Shown here: piece by piece, positions 1 through 6,995 of the stretch
Position numbering within the stretch: position 1 is the first letter of the stretch
How the letters are laid out: each line of letters opens with the position of its first letter
IMG/VR virus record: IMGVR_UViG_3300044608_000553
Coordinates: 1 to 30,380 of that record
Reading direction: 5' to 3' (one strand)
DNA: 30,380 bases
DNA from: a virus
Translations under genes and position numbers: made by a program
The notes under the pieces: generated by a model
Seen by the model: the letters and a program-made list of their open reading frames with translations, nothing else
What the model was told of the DNA's origin: nothing
The model's database searches: none

Positions 1-107
1 CCCAGGACAAAGGCAATCCTGGACATGACCCATACTGGGGGTTTGGGATACCAAAGACCCAAGACATCATCGCCGCACTTGTAAATGATCAGATCACGTT
101 TCTGTAG
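1..107 (+). CDS. C-terminal end of a probable subtilisin-like (S8) peptidase, partial
   Basis: An open frame enters from the left edge (first full codon at 3) and stops at TAG 105-107, leaving 34 residues. The tail contains the string GHDPYWGFGIP followed by a short helix. This resembles the end of subtilisin-family peptidases, where a PGxDPxxGxG segment precedes the last helix. No catalytic residue is inside the window, so the family call rests on this short match alone. It lies 33 nt upstream of the next gene in the same direction and so belongs to the same operon. If it is S8, it could act on the host surface or in virion maturation. It could also be an unrelated secreted protein. Confidence 0.4.
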   Translation, partial: QDKGNPGHDPYWGFGIPKTQDIIAALVNDQITFL

Positions 108-140
108 TTTAGGTTTATCAATTTAGGAAAGGTTTTTACT

Positions 141-524
141 ATGCCGTGCGAAAGCAAATTCACCTCGGATGTCTCCCTCTCTTGCGTTCTCAGCTTGGTA
201 GCTGACATTCGCAAAGGGGTGACCACGCAAACCATCACTCAAGCGTTATGGATCGCTGGTTGCTTGGTTACGAAACTTGCCCCATCGGATGCGTCCAGCG
301 ACACACCCGAAGCCGGAACCATGTCCTGCGAGAGTCTTGAAAGCTTGCTGGACGATCTTGAGTGTAAGTGCAATGAACTCGAGTCTGTTTCAATCGCTAG
401 CAGTATTCCGTCTGCCGGAACTCAGGGTTGGGAGGTTTTGATTCCAGTTATTTTTGAGATTATCAAAATGATCATCGAAAACCGAAAGAAGAAGCAACAG
501 CCAGCACCAGAGCCTAAGCCCTAG
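141..524 (+). CDS. hypothetical small protein with C-terminal hydrophobic helix
   Basis: This 127-residue protein was not recognised. The ATG has a strong ribosome-binding site (AGGAAAGG at 125-132, 8 nt upstream). The N-terminal two thirds are mixed helical with scattered cysteines (C3, C15, C41, and a CxC near residue 75). Residues about 97-113 form a hydrophobic helix (VLIPVIFEIIKMII) followed by a basic RKKKQQ patch and a Pro/Glu tail, which fits a single C-terminal membrane anchor. It sits between a probable peptidase and a secreted protein, so a role at the membrane or in lysis is possible, but nothing shows this directly. Confidence 0.7.
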   Translation: MPCESKFTSDVSLSCVLSLVADIRKGVTTQTITQALWIAGCLVTKLAPSDASSDTPEAGTMSCESLESLLDDLECKCNELESVSIASSIPSAGTQGWEVLIPVIFEIIKMIIENRKKKQQPAPEPKP

Positions 525-545
525 TCTCTGTTTTTTGAAACTCAA

Positions 546-570
546 AAAGCGATGCGATGTGCATCGCTTT
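546..570. terminator. perfect 10-bp hairpin between two genes
   Basis: AAAGCGATGC at 546-555 and GCATCGCTTT at 561-570 are exact inverted repeats around a 5-nt loop. On the plus strand the stem is followed by only three T, so it would be a weak intrinsic terminator. Read on the minus strand it is followed by five T (the A-run at 544-548). It may attenuate transcription or protect the 3' end of the upstream message. It lies between the stop at 524 and the ATG at 604. Confidence 0.5.
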
Positions 571-603
571 GCATGCAGCACCGCAAGCCAAGTACAGGAA
601 ACC

Positions 604-1308
604 ATGAGAACACTGCTTCTTTTTTTAATGCTGGCAGTGCCAGCGATCGGACAAGAACTCAAAGCTTCGATTAAGGGGCCAGCGACGGCTCTTGCTGGAA
701 CGCTGGTGTTCCTTTCGCACGAGGATGCGGTTGGAGACAACAAGGTTTGGATTATCCCAGATGAACTCAAGTCGCAGTCGGCCTCATGCGGCGCAAATGT
801 GTTCTTCTCGATACCAACGGCTGGAAAGTACCAATTCGGTCTGATTGTTGCCGACAAGCAAGCAAACATTGCCTACAGTTGGCACACGATTAACGTCACC
901 GCTTCAGCGATCCAGCCCACTCCTACGCCAACGCCATCACCAAATCCAACTCCGCAGCCCAACCCAGTTGCTCCGAATTACGAGTCGATACGCCTCACTT
1001 CAAAAGCGGCGGTTGACACTCTTCAGGACGCAGGTACGACATCGCTTCTTGCGAGTTCGCTTACGAATTTACTCCCTAAGCTGCCGCAATACTTACCTGA
1101 CGCAAAAGGCATGGTAACAAGCACGATTGAAACTTGTTTTGGAATGCGGCAACCAACCAGCAGGAACAAAGACTGGTTAAACGTCTGGAGGATCCCTGTG
1201 GATAAGGAAATTGCAAAATCCAACCCTCAAACAACTGAAGAATACAAAGAGTGCTTGAAGGCCGTCATTCGAGGACTCTGCGTCAACGGAAGCTGCCCAA
1301 ACCCATAG
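604..1308 (+). CDS. secreted Ig/PKD-like protein with Pro/Thr linker
   Basis: I place the start at ATG 604, preceded by AGGA at 596-599. It directly opens a signal peptide (MRTLLLFLMLAVPAIG, cleavage probably before QE). An in-frame ATG at 535 would add a charged leader and put the 546-570 hairpin inside the gene, so it is unlikely. The mature protein has three parts: a beta-sandwich-like domain of about 80 residues similar to PKD/Ig folds, a PTPTPTPSPNPTPQPNP linker, and a helical C-terminal domain of about 100 residues with three cysteines in its last third. It is probably exported or surface-exposed in the infected host. The specific function is unknown. Confidence 0.75.
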   Translation: MRTLLLFLMLAVPAIGQELKASIKGPATALAGTLVFLSHEDAVGDNKVWIIPDELKSQSASCGANVFFSIPTAGKYQFGLIVADKQANIAYSWHTINVTASAIQPTPTPTPSPNPTPQPNPVAPNYESIRLTSKAAVDTLQDAGTTSLLASSLTNLLPKLPQYLPDAKGMVTSTIETCFGMRQPTSRNKDWLNVWRIPVDKEIAKSNPQTTEEYKECLKAVIRGLCVNGSCPNP

Positions 1309-1333
1309 TCGCCATTTTACAGAAAGATTAGCC

Positions 1334-1690
1334 ATGAGTATCGATTGGACAAGTGTTGCTCAGTTTGTTCAAGCAGTAGGAATCCCGTTCGCCTGCCTAA
1401 TTCTATTTGTTGGGCCGTTTCTATGGATGTTTATAAAATACGGACCAAGAATCGCCGAAGCCCATATAGCGTTTATGAGCTCAGCGACAGTGACTCAGGA
1501 AAAAAACGCGGATACGCTTGCAAAGCTAGAATCAACAGCAACAAAGGATCAGCAGTCGCACAGCGCGACTCATCACGCTATTGGGCTTGTCGCTGAAGCT
1601 GGTATCGCAACGCTTGATGGTAATCATCAAGCGGCAAGGACGAAGCTTGAAAAAGTAGAAACGGTTTTGTTTCAAAAGGGACTGTCGTGA
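1334..1690 (+). CDS. small membrane protein, holin-like candidate
   Basis: This 118-residue protein has one strong hydrophobic segment at about residues 13-36 (VGIPFACLILFVGPFLWMFIKYG). A long helical, charged tail follows, with heptad-like spacing and several Lys/Glu pairs. The size and layout fit small phage membrane proteins such as holins or other single-pass proteins, but no family motif is visible. Its stop (TGA 1688-1690) overlaps the GTG start of the next gene by 4 nt (GTGA), suggesting translational coupling with the lipid desaturase. Confidence 0.65.
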   Translation: MSIDWTSVAQFVQAVGIPFACLILFVGPFLWMFIKYGPRIAEAHIAFMSSATVTQEKNADTLAKLESTATKDQQSHSATHHAIGLVAEAGIATLDGNHQAARTKLEKVETVLFQKGLS

Positions 1691-2226
1691 TTTACCTAAT
1701 GATTGAGTGGATCCTGTTCATCATCCTGTCATTCCTCGCGGCTGACTTTATCGCCGGTGTTTTCCATTGGTGGGAAGATTCATACCTGGATCAAGATACG
1801 CCGATTTTAGGGAAGCTCATCGGTGGGCCAAACCAACTCCACCATAGCGATCAGTATGCATTCCTCAAGTATTCATATTGGCAGCGAAATTCACTAACGA
1901 TAATCGCATCGATGATGGCTTGTGGCGCGTGCCTTTGTTTTGATGCGACGCAAGACGCATGGCTCACGTTTCTTTTCTTGAGTCAAGCCAATCAGATTCA
2001 TGCTTGGGGGCACTCTAAAGGGCGGAACGGCTGGTTGGTATCGATGGCTCAACGGATCGGTTTGCTTCAATCGTGCAAGCATCATGCCGAGCATCATCGT
2101 TCGCCCTATCATATCCGATACTGCGTTATGTCCCCGATTCTTAATCCGATCCTTGATGCGATCGGTTTTTGGCGGTATGTCGAGTATGTTGTTTTTGTTA
2201 CCACAAGAATTGAGGCAAGAGCATGA
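1687..2226 (+). CDS. Kua/TMEM189/CarF-family lipid desaturase (plasmanylethanolamine desaturase-like)
   Basis: This 179-residue membrane enzyme has the histidine motifs of the lipid-desaturase domain family that includes animal PEDS1/TMEM189, Myxococcus CarF and plant FAD4. The motifs are FHWWED (H27), LHHSD (H52, H53), NQIHAWGH (H105, H109), HHAEHH (H132, H133, H136, H137) and SPYH (H142), followed by the LNPILDAIGFWRYVE ending typical of the family. The histidines would bind a di-iron centre. Family members introduce a double bond into a lipid chain, in PEDS1/CarF making the vinyl-ether bond of plasmalogens. Hydrophobic segments lie at about 5-26 and 68-100. The region that reads RHDF in PEDS1 (from memory) is KYSY here, so the substrate may differ. 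GTG 1687 is chosen because AAGGG at 1676-1680 precedes it and it overlaps the upstream stop. It is an unusual accessory gene for a tail operon. Confidence 0.85.
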   Translation: MIYLMIEWILFIILSFLAADFIAGVFHWWEDSYLDQDTPILGKLIGGPNQLHHSDQYAFLKYSYWQRNSLTIIASMMACGACLCFDATQDAWLTFLFLSQANQIHAWGHSKGRNGWLVSMAQRIGLLQSCKHHAEHHRSPYHIRYCVMSPILNPILDAIGFWRYVEYVVFVTTRIEARA

Positions 2227-2795
2227 GCGACCAACCATTGATTGAAAAGCTGAATGAATCTCAGCACGTAAACTTAAGCGACCAAGCGGCTGCTGATGCG
2301 ATCAACCTGCTGATGGTTACGATTCCGGTCAACGCTCCGATCGGTGCGATCATCAAGTATGCTGTCGACAATGGCATCTACGGCAAGGTTAATGCCGATG
2401 CTTTCGACGCCTCCCTCCCTAGAGATCAAAGGATTGCGATTTGGAATATCAAGGGTTGGGTTGACAATCCAAGCAACCCATCGGAGGTTGCCGACATGAC
2501 CTCGCAAACAGCAGCAACTATGATTGCTGATTTGGTTCGGTTTGGCTACGCAACCGAGAGTCACGCTCAAGATCTCGCCGGGATGGGATTCAAAACCGTT
2601 CGGTGGGTCGATCATCATGGGTATGGTACTCAATCCGCTCATTCGGTTCGAGTTATCCGCGACATCATTAACGGCGAGACAGCCAAGCGAGCTCTGTGGA
2701 CGCAGCAAAATATCGATCGGTATAACGCGACTCAAGCAAAAATCGACCAACACAAACATGGTGATGAGGATCTGGTGATAAGTGGCAATCTCTAG
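2223..2795 (+). CDS. hypothetical protein
   Basis: This 190-residue soluble protein was not recognised. ATG 2223 overlaps the previous stop by 4 nt (ATGA), with GAGG at 2212-2215. It looks alpha-helical throughout, with no signal peptide. One short hydrophobic helix at about residues 28-47 (NLLMVTIPVNAPIGAIIKYA) is too polar to be a sure membrane span. There is a His-rich turn (WVDHHGYGTQSAHS) near residue 130. The position between the accessory genes and the first tail gene leaves both roles open. Confidence 0.65.
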   Translation: MSDQPLIEKLNESQHVNLSDQAAADAINLLMVTIPVNAPIGAIIKYAVDNGIYGKVNADAFDASLPRDQRIAIWNIKGWVDNPSNPSEVADMTSQTAATMIADLVRFGYATESHAQDLAGMGFKTVRWVDHHGYGTQSAHSVRVIRDIINGETAKRALWTQQNIDRYNATQAKIDQHKHGDEDLVISGNL

Positions 2796-3450
2796 AGTCG
2801 GTTCAGCATCCGCACAAGCAACTACAATCACAATCCCGACTCATCAAAGCGGGGATCTGATTCTTATTTGTGCCAACAGAAATAATACCACAGCTCCGAC
2901 GATCCCTAGCGGATGGATCGTTATGTCTAGCACTGGTGCAAGTGGAGTTTCGTCGGCAATAGGTTGGAAGCTAGCTCAATCCTCAAGCGAGACAAGCGGA
3001 ACATGGACTAACGCTTCAGCTATGCATTGCGCGGTTTATCGCGGAAGTACTGGCATTCTGACGATTTCATCGGCAATAGGATTAGGCTTTGCAACTTCGA
3101 CTTCAGTGAGCTATTCAGCGCAAACAAACGGATTGGTTTATCGTTCTGGAGTTGATGACAATTGGTACATAGGTACAGGTATTCAGCTAAATTCCACGAA
3201 CAGCCTTGAGACGGCGCCAAGTGGCATGACTAACATTAACTTTGAATCGTCTGCGGGTGTCTGGAAATCTGTACTTCACGACACAAATGCAAGTCAGTTA
3301 AGCAACTGGGCTGGAGCATCTACAACGGTGGCTACGTCAGCAACTTACCTAACTCGTGTCTTGCAGTTGTTTGAGTTTGACGGGCCTGCGTTTGGTGGCG
3401 GTGGCGGAATATTTTTCCGGCCAGGAATGAGCGGAGGGATGAGCGAATGA
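2782..3450 (+). CDS. beta-rich phage tail/appendage protein
   Basis: This 222-residue protein starts at GTG 2782, inside the end of the previous gene (14-nt overlap), with GAGGA at 2766-2770. The opening, beta-strands reading AQATTITIPTHQSGDLILICA and then PSGWIVMSST, is a pattern common in phage tail-associated proteins with a jelly-roll-like fold (a GDL strand followed by a PxGW turn). It is rich in Ser, Thr and Gly and ends with a flexible GGGGG tail, as in exposed virion proteins. It overlaps the next tail gene by 4 nt. I see no catalytic motif. Confidence 0.6.
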   Translation: MAISRVGSASAQATTITIPTHQSGDLILICANRNNTTAPTIPSGWIVMSSTGASGVSSAIGWKLAQSSSETSGTWTNASAMHCAVYRGSTGILTISSAIGLGFATSTSVSYSAQTNGLVYRSGVDDNWYIGTGIQLNSTNSLETAPSGMTNINFESSAGVWKSVLHDTNASQLSNWAGASTTVATSATYLTRVLQLFEFDGPAFGGGGGIFFRPGMSGGMSE

Positions 3451-4994
3451 GACGTAAAATCAAGGCTGGTTTAACATCGCTTTCGCTTCCTGTTATCGTC
3501 TACGATACCACATCAACCACGGGTGGTGGCTTGAGCGGATTGACGCATATGACAAGTGGTCTTATTCTTGAATATCGAAGACAGGGCCAGTCGTCCTGGA
3601 CGCAGCTTGGCGTCGGTACTGGCTTGGTTTCAAAGACGCTTGGGACTTACGTCTCAGGCGGTATCGTCGCGAGTGGATCTAGGGCGGGCAGGTACGAGAT
3701 TGATATACCAGACGCAGCTATCGCGGCCGGTGCGCGGATGGTCGAGGTATGCTTGCGAGGTGCTGCGAATATGCACCCGGTTGACATCGAGATCGAGCTT
3801 GACGCGGTCGATTATCAGGATGCGACGGCGTTTGGGTTGTCGAGGATCGATCAGACAATCGGAAGCCGAGCGACGCAAACCAGCGTTGACGCGATCGATG
3901 ATTTTGTAGATACCGAAGTGGCGGCAATTAAGGCTAAAACCGATTTGATTGTGGCATTTCCGGCTAACTTCAATCTACTTGTGATTGATAACAGCGGTAG
4001 CATTTCGCGGGTCACGCTGGTCGACGAGTTGGACGCTGGTGCATTGACGGCCAACGAAGCAGGGGCTCCGATAGCGAATATTGTATGGGATGAAGTGCTG
4101 ACCGGCGCGACTCACAACATTGCATCCTCAGCCGGGCGACGAGTGCGACAGCTTGCTAATGTCATTGTTCGGGCCGGGGCAGCACAGGGGCCAGGGACGG
4201 GCAATAATCAAATCCAGCTTGATGCGGGCGCAAGTGCGACTAATGGCGAGTACGATCCTGGATTGATATTTATCGAGACTGGAACAGGTGCAGGGCAGGC
4301 TCGGCTCATTTTGCAATACAACGGCTCGACCAAGGTTGCGACAGTCGATCGAGACTGGCGAATCAATCCCGACAATACCAGCGAATTTGTTATTCTTGCA
4401 GATGCAGGCCGGAACTCGGTGAATGAAGGGTTAGCACAAGGTGGGTCGACGACCACGATAACGCTTAACGCAAGTGCATCAGCAAGTGACGATGCTTACA
4501 ACGGGCAGCTAGTGTTTATCCGCAGCGGAACCGGTCAGGATCAAGTTGGGCTTGTTGAGGATTATGTCGGCTCAACAAAAGTTGCAACGATCCGAACAAG
4601 ATCGGCGACAGGTCAATGGGCGACTGTGCCAGACGCGACATCGGCATATATGATGATTCCGAACCTGACCTTCACAGTGAGTGAAATTCAGTCGGGCTTG
4701 GCTACTAGCACAGCGTTGGCCGCCGTGGCGACCAACGTGACAGCCTTAGTTAATCGAATCCCCGAAACCCTGTTTGCAGGGATTACATCGCTAGCCAAAT
4801 GGCTAGGAGTATTGGCAGGCAAGACTGCCGATGCGACCACCCGAGGCGAAATCAACTTGACCCCAGCGGGGGCAAGTTACAACGAGACGACCGATTCGCT
4901 CGAAGCGATCCGTGACGTTGGTGGAGTTGGCGGTGGTGGTGCTGGGGGTGTCACTAATATCACGGTTGAAGATAGAAGCATAACGCTGGAGTAA
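3447..4994 (+). CDS. tail/baseplate protein with duplicated beta domain
   Basis: This 515-residue protein has a clear GGAGGG site at 3433-3438, 8 nt before ATG 3447. Residues 1-118 form a beta domain similar to the N-terminal domain of BppU-type baseplate proteins: an opening strand, an EYRR strand, and a GRYEIDIPDAAIAAGARMVEV segment typical of tail-attached proteins. A short helical linker with TETS-like register follows (residues 130-165). Then come two copies of a beta module (about residues 253-320 and 334-408) sharing SGTG/TGTG-xxQ and GSTKVAT motifs. The end is helical with a Gly-rich linker. It is probably a trimeric appendage or baseplate component. It is followed after 2 nt by the adaptor gene. 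Confidence 0.65.
   Translation: MRRKIKAGLTSLSLPVIVYDTTSTTGGGLSGLTHMTSGLILEYRRQGQSSWTQLGVGTGLVSKTLGTYVSGGIVASGSRAGRYEIDIPDAAIAAGARMVEVCLRGAANMHPVDIEIELDAVDYQDATAFGLSRIDQTIGSRATQTSVDAIDDFVDTEVAAIKAKTDLIVAFPANFNLLVIDNSGSISRVTLVDELDAGALTANEAGAPIANIVWDEVLTGATHNIASSAGRRVRQLANVIVRAGAAQGPGTGNNQIQLDAGASATNGEYDPGLIFIETGTGAGQARLILQYNGSTKVATVDRDWRINPDNTSEFVILADAGRNSVNEGLAQGGSTTTITLNASASASDDAYNGQLVFIRSGTGQDQVGLVEDYVGSTKVATIRTRSATGQWATVPDATSAYMMIPNLTFTVSEIQSGLATSTALAAVATNVTALVNRIPETLFAGITSLAKWLGVLAGKTADATTRGEINLTPAGASYNETTDSLEAIRDVGGVGGGGAGGVTNITVEDRSITLE
4203..4665 (+). repeat. tandem duplicated beta module within the tail protein
   Basis: Two in-frame copies of roughly 70 codons occur at about 4203-4404 and 4446-4665. 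Both contain an IQLDAGASA/ITLNASASA strand, a turn with TGTG or SGTG followed by Q, and the exact string GSTKVAT. Both end in a PDxTSxxxxI segment. This is a coding repeat made by domain duplication, not a DNA-level satellite. Confidence 0.7.
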
Positions 4995-4996
4995 TT

Positions 4997-6250
4997 ATGT
5001 CTCGCGTCATAAGAAAAGTTTTTAAGGTTGACGGCGTTCCAACTAACGTAACGTCAGCGTTGCTTTCCGATCCAACCGGGACGTATGGTGTTAAGCGAAA
5101 CGACACCAACGCTGTTGTTGTTGCTGACGGGACAGCAATGACTCTAGTGTCTACTGGAACCTACCAGTATGAGTTTACTGATGCGGTGAATGTCGCTTAC
5201 ACGGCGTATGTCGAGTTTGTTTACGACGGCGCAACTTATCACTTTGAGTTGGACTTCCCAGCTAGAACGAGCGCGACAGGTGGCGGCCCGATTAACTATT
5301 CGATCTTGGTAAACAGGGTCGGGCACTATCTTTTCGGCGCAGAGGCAGGTGCATCCTTCACTCAGGAGCAGCTTACCAGGATCGGCTATTGCATCACTGA
5401 CGGTCTTCGTCGTGTTTACGCAGCGCATGATTGGTCGTTTTTCAAGCCTCTGGTCGATGTCACGACCACTGCCCCGTATGCAACTGGGACGGTAACGATC
5501 GCCTCGGGCGTGGTAACGCTCGTCGGCGGGACTTTCCCTTCATGGGCGGCTAATAGCATTCTTAGGATAAACAACAAGTATTACTCGGTAGCAAGTCGGC
5601 TGAGTAACTCTCAAATATCTCTGGATGACACGACCGTTACGGTATCGAGTGCATCGGCGTACCAGATCGCCAGAACCGATATCCCGATGGATGTTGCGTT
5701 TGATTCGGTCGCCAATGACAGCGAGTTGACGTACTACCCAGGGCCAGACCAGTGGTTTCCGTCTGTTTGCAATCGGCATGACGCGACAATCAGGAAGCTT
5801 GAGACAACAAACCCTGAGTTTGGTCGTCCCGCTTATTACTCGGTCAGAACCGACAGATTCGACCCAAACGTCGGGAGTCGCAAATCGCTGGCGTTTTATC
5901 CGGCTCCGGATGCGGCTTACGTGCTCCGAGTTCCAATGATTTTGCGTCCCGTAGACCTGAGCGATGCAAATCCGTACCCAATTGGGGGGGAAATGCTCAG
6001 CCAAGTGTTCCTGGAGGCTTGCTTGGCTGCCGCAGAGCACAATTACGAGGAAAGAGAGCATGTCCACGAGAAAAGATACTTGGAAATGATTGCTCTGGCG
6101 ATCAGGAATGATCAGGACAGGTCGAGCCCTACGAGTTTGGGTCAAGATATGCCTCGTGGAACTTATAGCAAATTCAGCGTTTTCGATTACAATTACCGCA
6201 GTCGCGAGCAACGCATAGGCAGACTGACAATCGAAGGAGATCCGCAGTGA
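4997..6250 (+). CDS. tail adaptor (head-tail connector) protein with N-terminal Ig-like domain
   Basis: This 417-residue protein has GGAG at 4988-4991 before ATG 4997. Residues 1-90 form a small beta domain (FEFT/YVEFVYDG pattern) like those on baseplate proteins. From about residue 98 the sequence follows the adaptor proteins of SU10-like podoviruses: a helix beginning INYSILVNRVGHYLFG, a helix reading ITDGLRRVYAAHDWSFF, an inserted beta domain (about 155-225), then FYPAPDAAYVLRVPMILRP and a long helix (EMLSQVFLEACLAAAEHNYEERE). Adaptors bind below the portal and link head to tail. The order adaptor, small proteins, nozzle supports the call. The N-terminal domain is an unusual addition. Confidence 0.7.
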   Translation: MSRVIRKVFKVDGVPTNVTSALLSDPTGTYGVKRNDTNAVVVADGTAMTLVSTGTYQYEFTDAVNVAYTAYVEFVYDGATYHFELDFPARTSATGGGPINYSILVNRVGHYLFGAEAGASFTQEQLTRIGYCITDGLRRVYAAHDWSFFKPLVDVTTTAPYATGTVTIASGVVTLVGGTFPSWAANSILRINNKYYSVASRLSNSQISLDDTTVTVSSASAYQIARTDIPMDVAFDSVANDSELTYYPGPDQWFPSVCNRHDATIRKLETTNPEFGRPAYYSVRTDRFDPNVGSRKSLAFYPAPDAAYVLRVPMILRPVDLSDANPYPIGGEMLSQVFLEACLAAAEHNYEEREHVHEKRYLEMIALAIRNDQDRSSPTSLGQDMPRGTYSKFSVFDYNYRSREQRIGRLTIEGDPQ

Positions 6251-6570
6251 CAACCGCACGGTACAGCAATTCAATCGAAAATCTGGACATTGGCACCACT
6301 CTTTCCGCAAGCGATGAGATCATCTACGGCGACTTTGAAAGAGGTATGGTTCACATACCCTCCGGATCCTCGCTGACGACACTTACTTGGTATTCCAGCA
6401 TCAGCGCAACTGGAACTTACCTTGCGGCTTACACCGAGTCTAACTCTGCTATCACCACAACGGTTGCGGCTGGTCGATCGTATCCGATCCCAGAAGCGTT
6501 GGCTGGTGCAAGGTTCTTGAAGATCACAGGCAATGCCGCTGGCGTTGTTGGGGTTACGTTGAAGGATTAG
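6247..6570 (+). CDS. small virion-associated protein
   Basis: This 107-residue protein starts at GTG 6247, with AAGGAG at 6234-6239 and a GTGA overlap with the adaptor stop. The predicted fold is beta-rich: strands around DEIIYGDFERGMVHIPSG, LTTLTWYSS, and a final GARFLKITGNAAGVVGVTLKD. Small beta proteins of this kind occur beside adaptor and nozzle genes in podovirus-like genomes, where they may decorate capsid or tail. There is no enzymatic motif, and the function is not known. Confidence 0.6.
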   Translation: MTTARYSNSIENLDIGTTLSASDEIIYGDFERGMVHIPSGSSLTTLTWYSSISATGTYLAAYTESNSAITTTVAAGRSYPIPEALAGARFLKITGNAAGVVGVTLKD

Positions 6571-6591
6571 TTTTTGCCCAAGGGGAAAATC

Positions 6592-6987
6592 ATGTCGGCT
6601 CATAACGATTTACACGAATTGCTCATGGCGTTTATGCCTGGAGGCCCAGGTAGAGTGCCTTTGGTCGCTTCCGCCACCGGAACCAAGATGTCGGATGAGG
6701 CTTTCATTCAGATGGTTATCCCGACTTGGGGTAACGCGAATAACATTCTCATTTTGCCTGCTCCGGTTCCCGGTAGGATTGTCATTGTCGCTGGCGCTGC
6801 CACTGGCGGTGAGTTGCGAACGACGGATCCGGCAACGATCGCGATCAACGGTGGTTCTGGTGCTAACGCTGAGTCAGCAGTCGCGGCAAACCAGATGGTC
6901 GTTCTGTTTTGCGAGTCTGCTACCTCGTGGAAGGCGCTAACGATCGCTAGCAACGGAACCGTAGCTGGTCTTGAAGCTGCTGCGTAA
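6592..6987 (+). CDS. small beta-rich protein, possible virion decoration
   Basis: I choose ATG 6592 (131 residues), preceded by AAGGGGAAAA at 6580-6589, over an in-frame TTG at 6574 that lies upstream of this site. An N-terminal helix (SAHNDLHELLMAFMPGG) is followed by Gly/Ala/Thr-rich strands (RIVIVAGAATGG, QMVVLFCESATSWKALTIAS). The layout suggests a compact beta-sandwich like head or tail decoration proteins. It lies between the adaptor and nozzle genes. No family is recognised. Confidence 0.6.
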   Translation: MSAHNDLHELLMAFMPGGPGRVPLVASATGTKMSDEAFIQMVIPTWGNANNILILPAPVPGRIVIVAGAATGGELRTTDPATIAINGGSGANAESAVAANQMVVLFCESATSWKALTIASNGTVAGLEAAA

Positions 6988-6995
6988 TTGGTGAC

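Noticed and set aside
79-110. Possible promoter upstream of the first full gene
   Set aside because: A TTGTAA-like box is present, but no convincing -10 box lies at the right distance, and the site overlaps coding sequence of the upstream gene.
535-603. Upstream in-frame start for the secreted Ig/PKD-like protein
   Set aside because: It would place a strong hairpin inside the gene and a charged leader before the signal peptide. ATG 604 has its own AGGA site and starts the signal peptide.
5540-6310. 256-codon open frame on the minus strand
   Set aside because: It lies antisense to the adaptor gene, which has a recognisable fold. Its translation is rich in Arg, Cys and Ser, shows no motif, and has no operon context.
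6574-6591. TTG start for the small protein ending at 6987
   Set aside because: The GGGG-containing ribosome site lies downstream of the TTG and at the right distance from ATG 6592.
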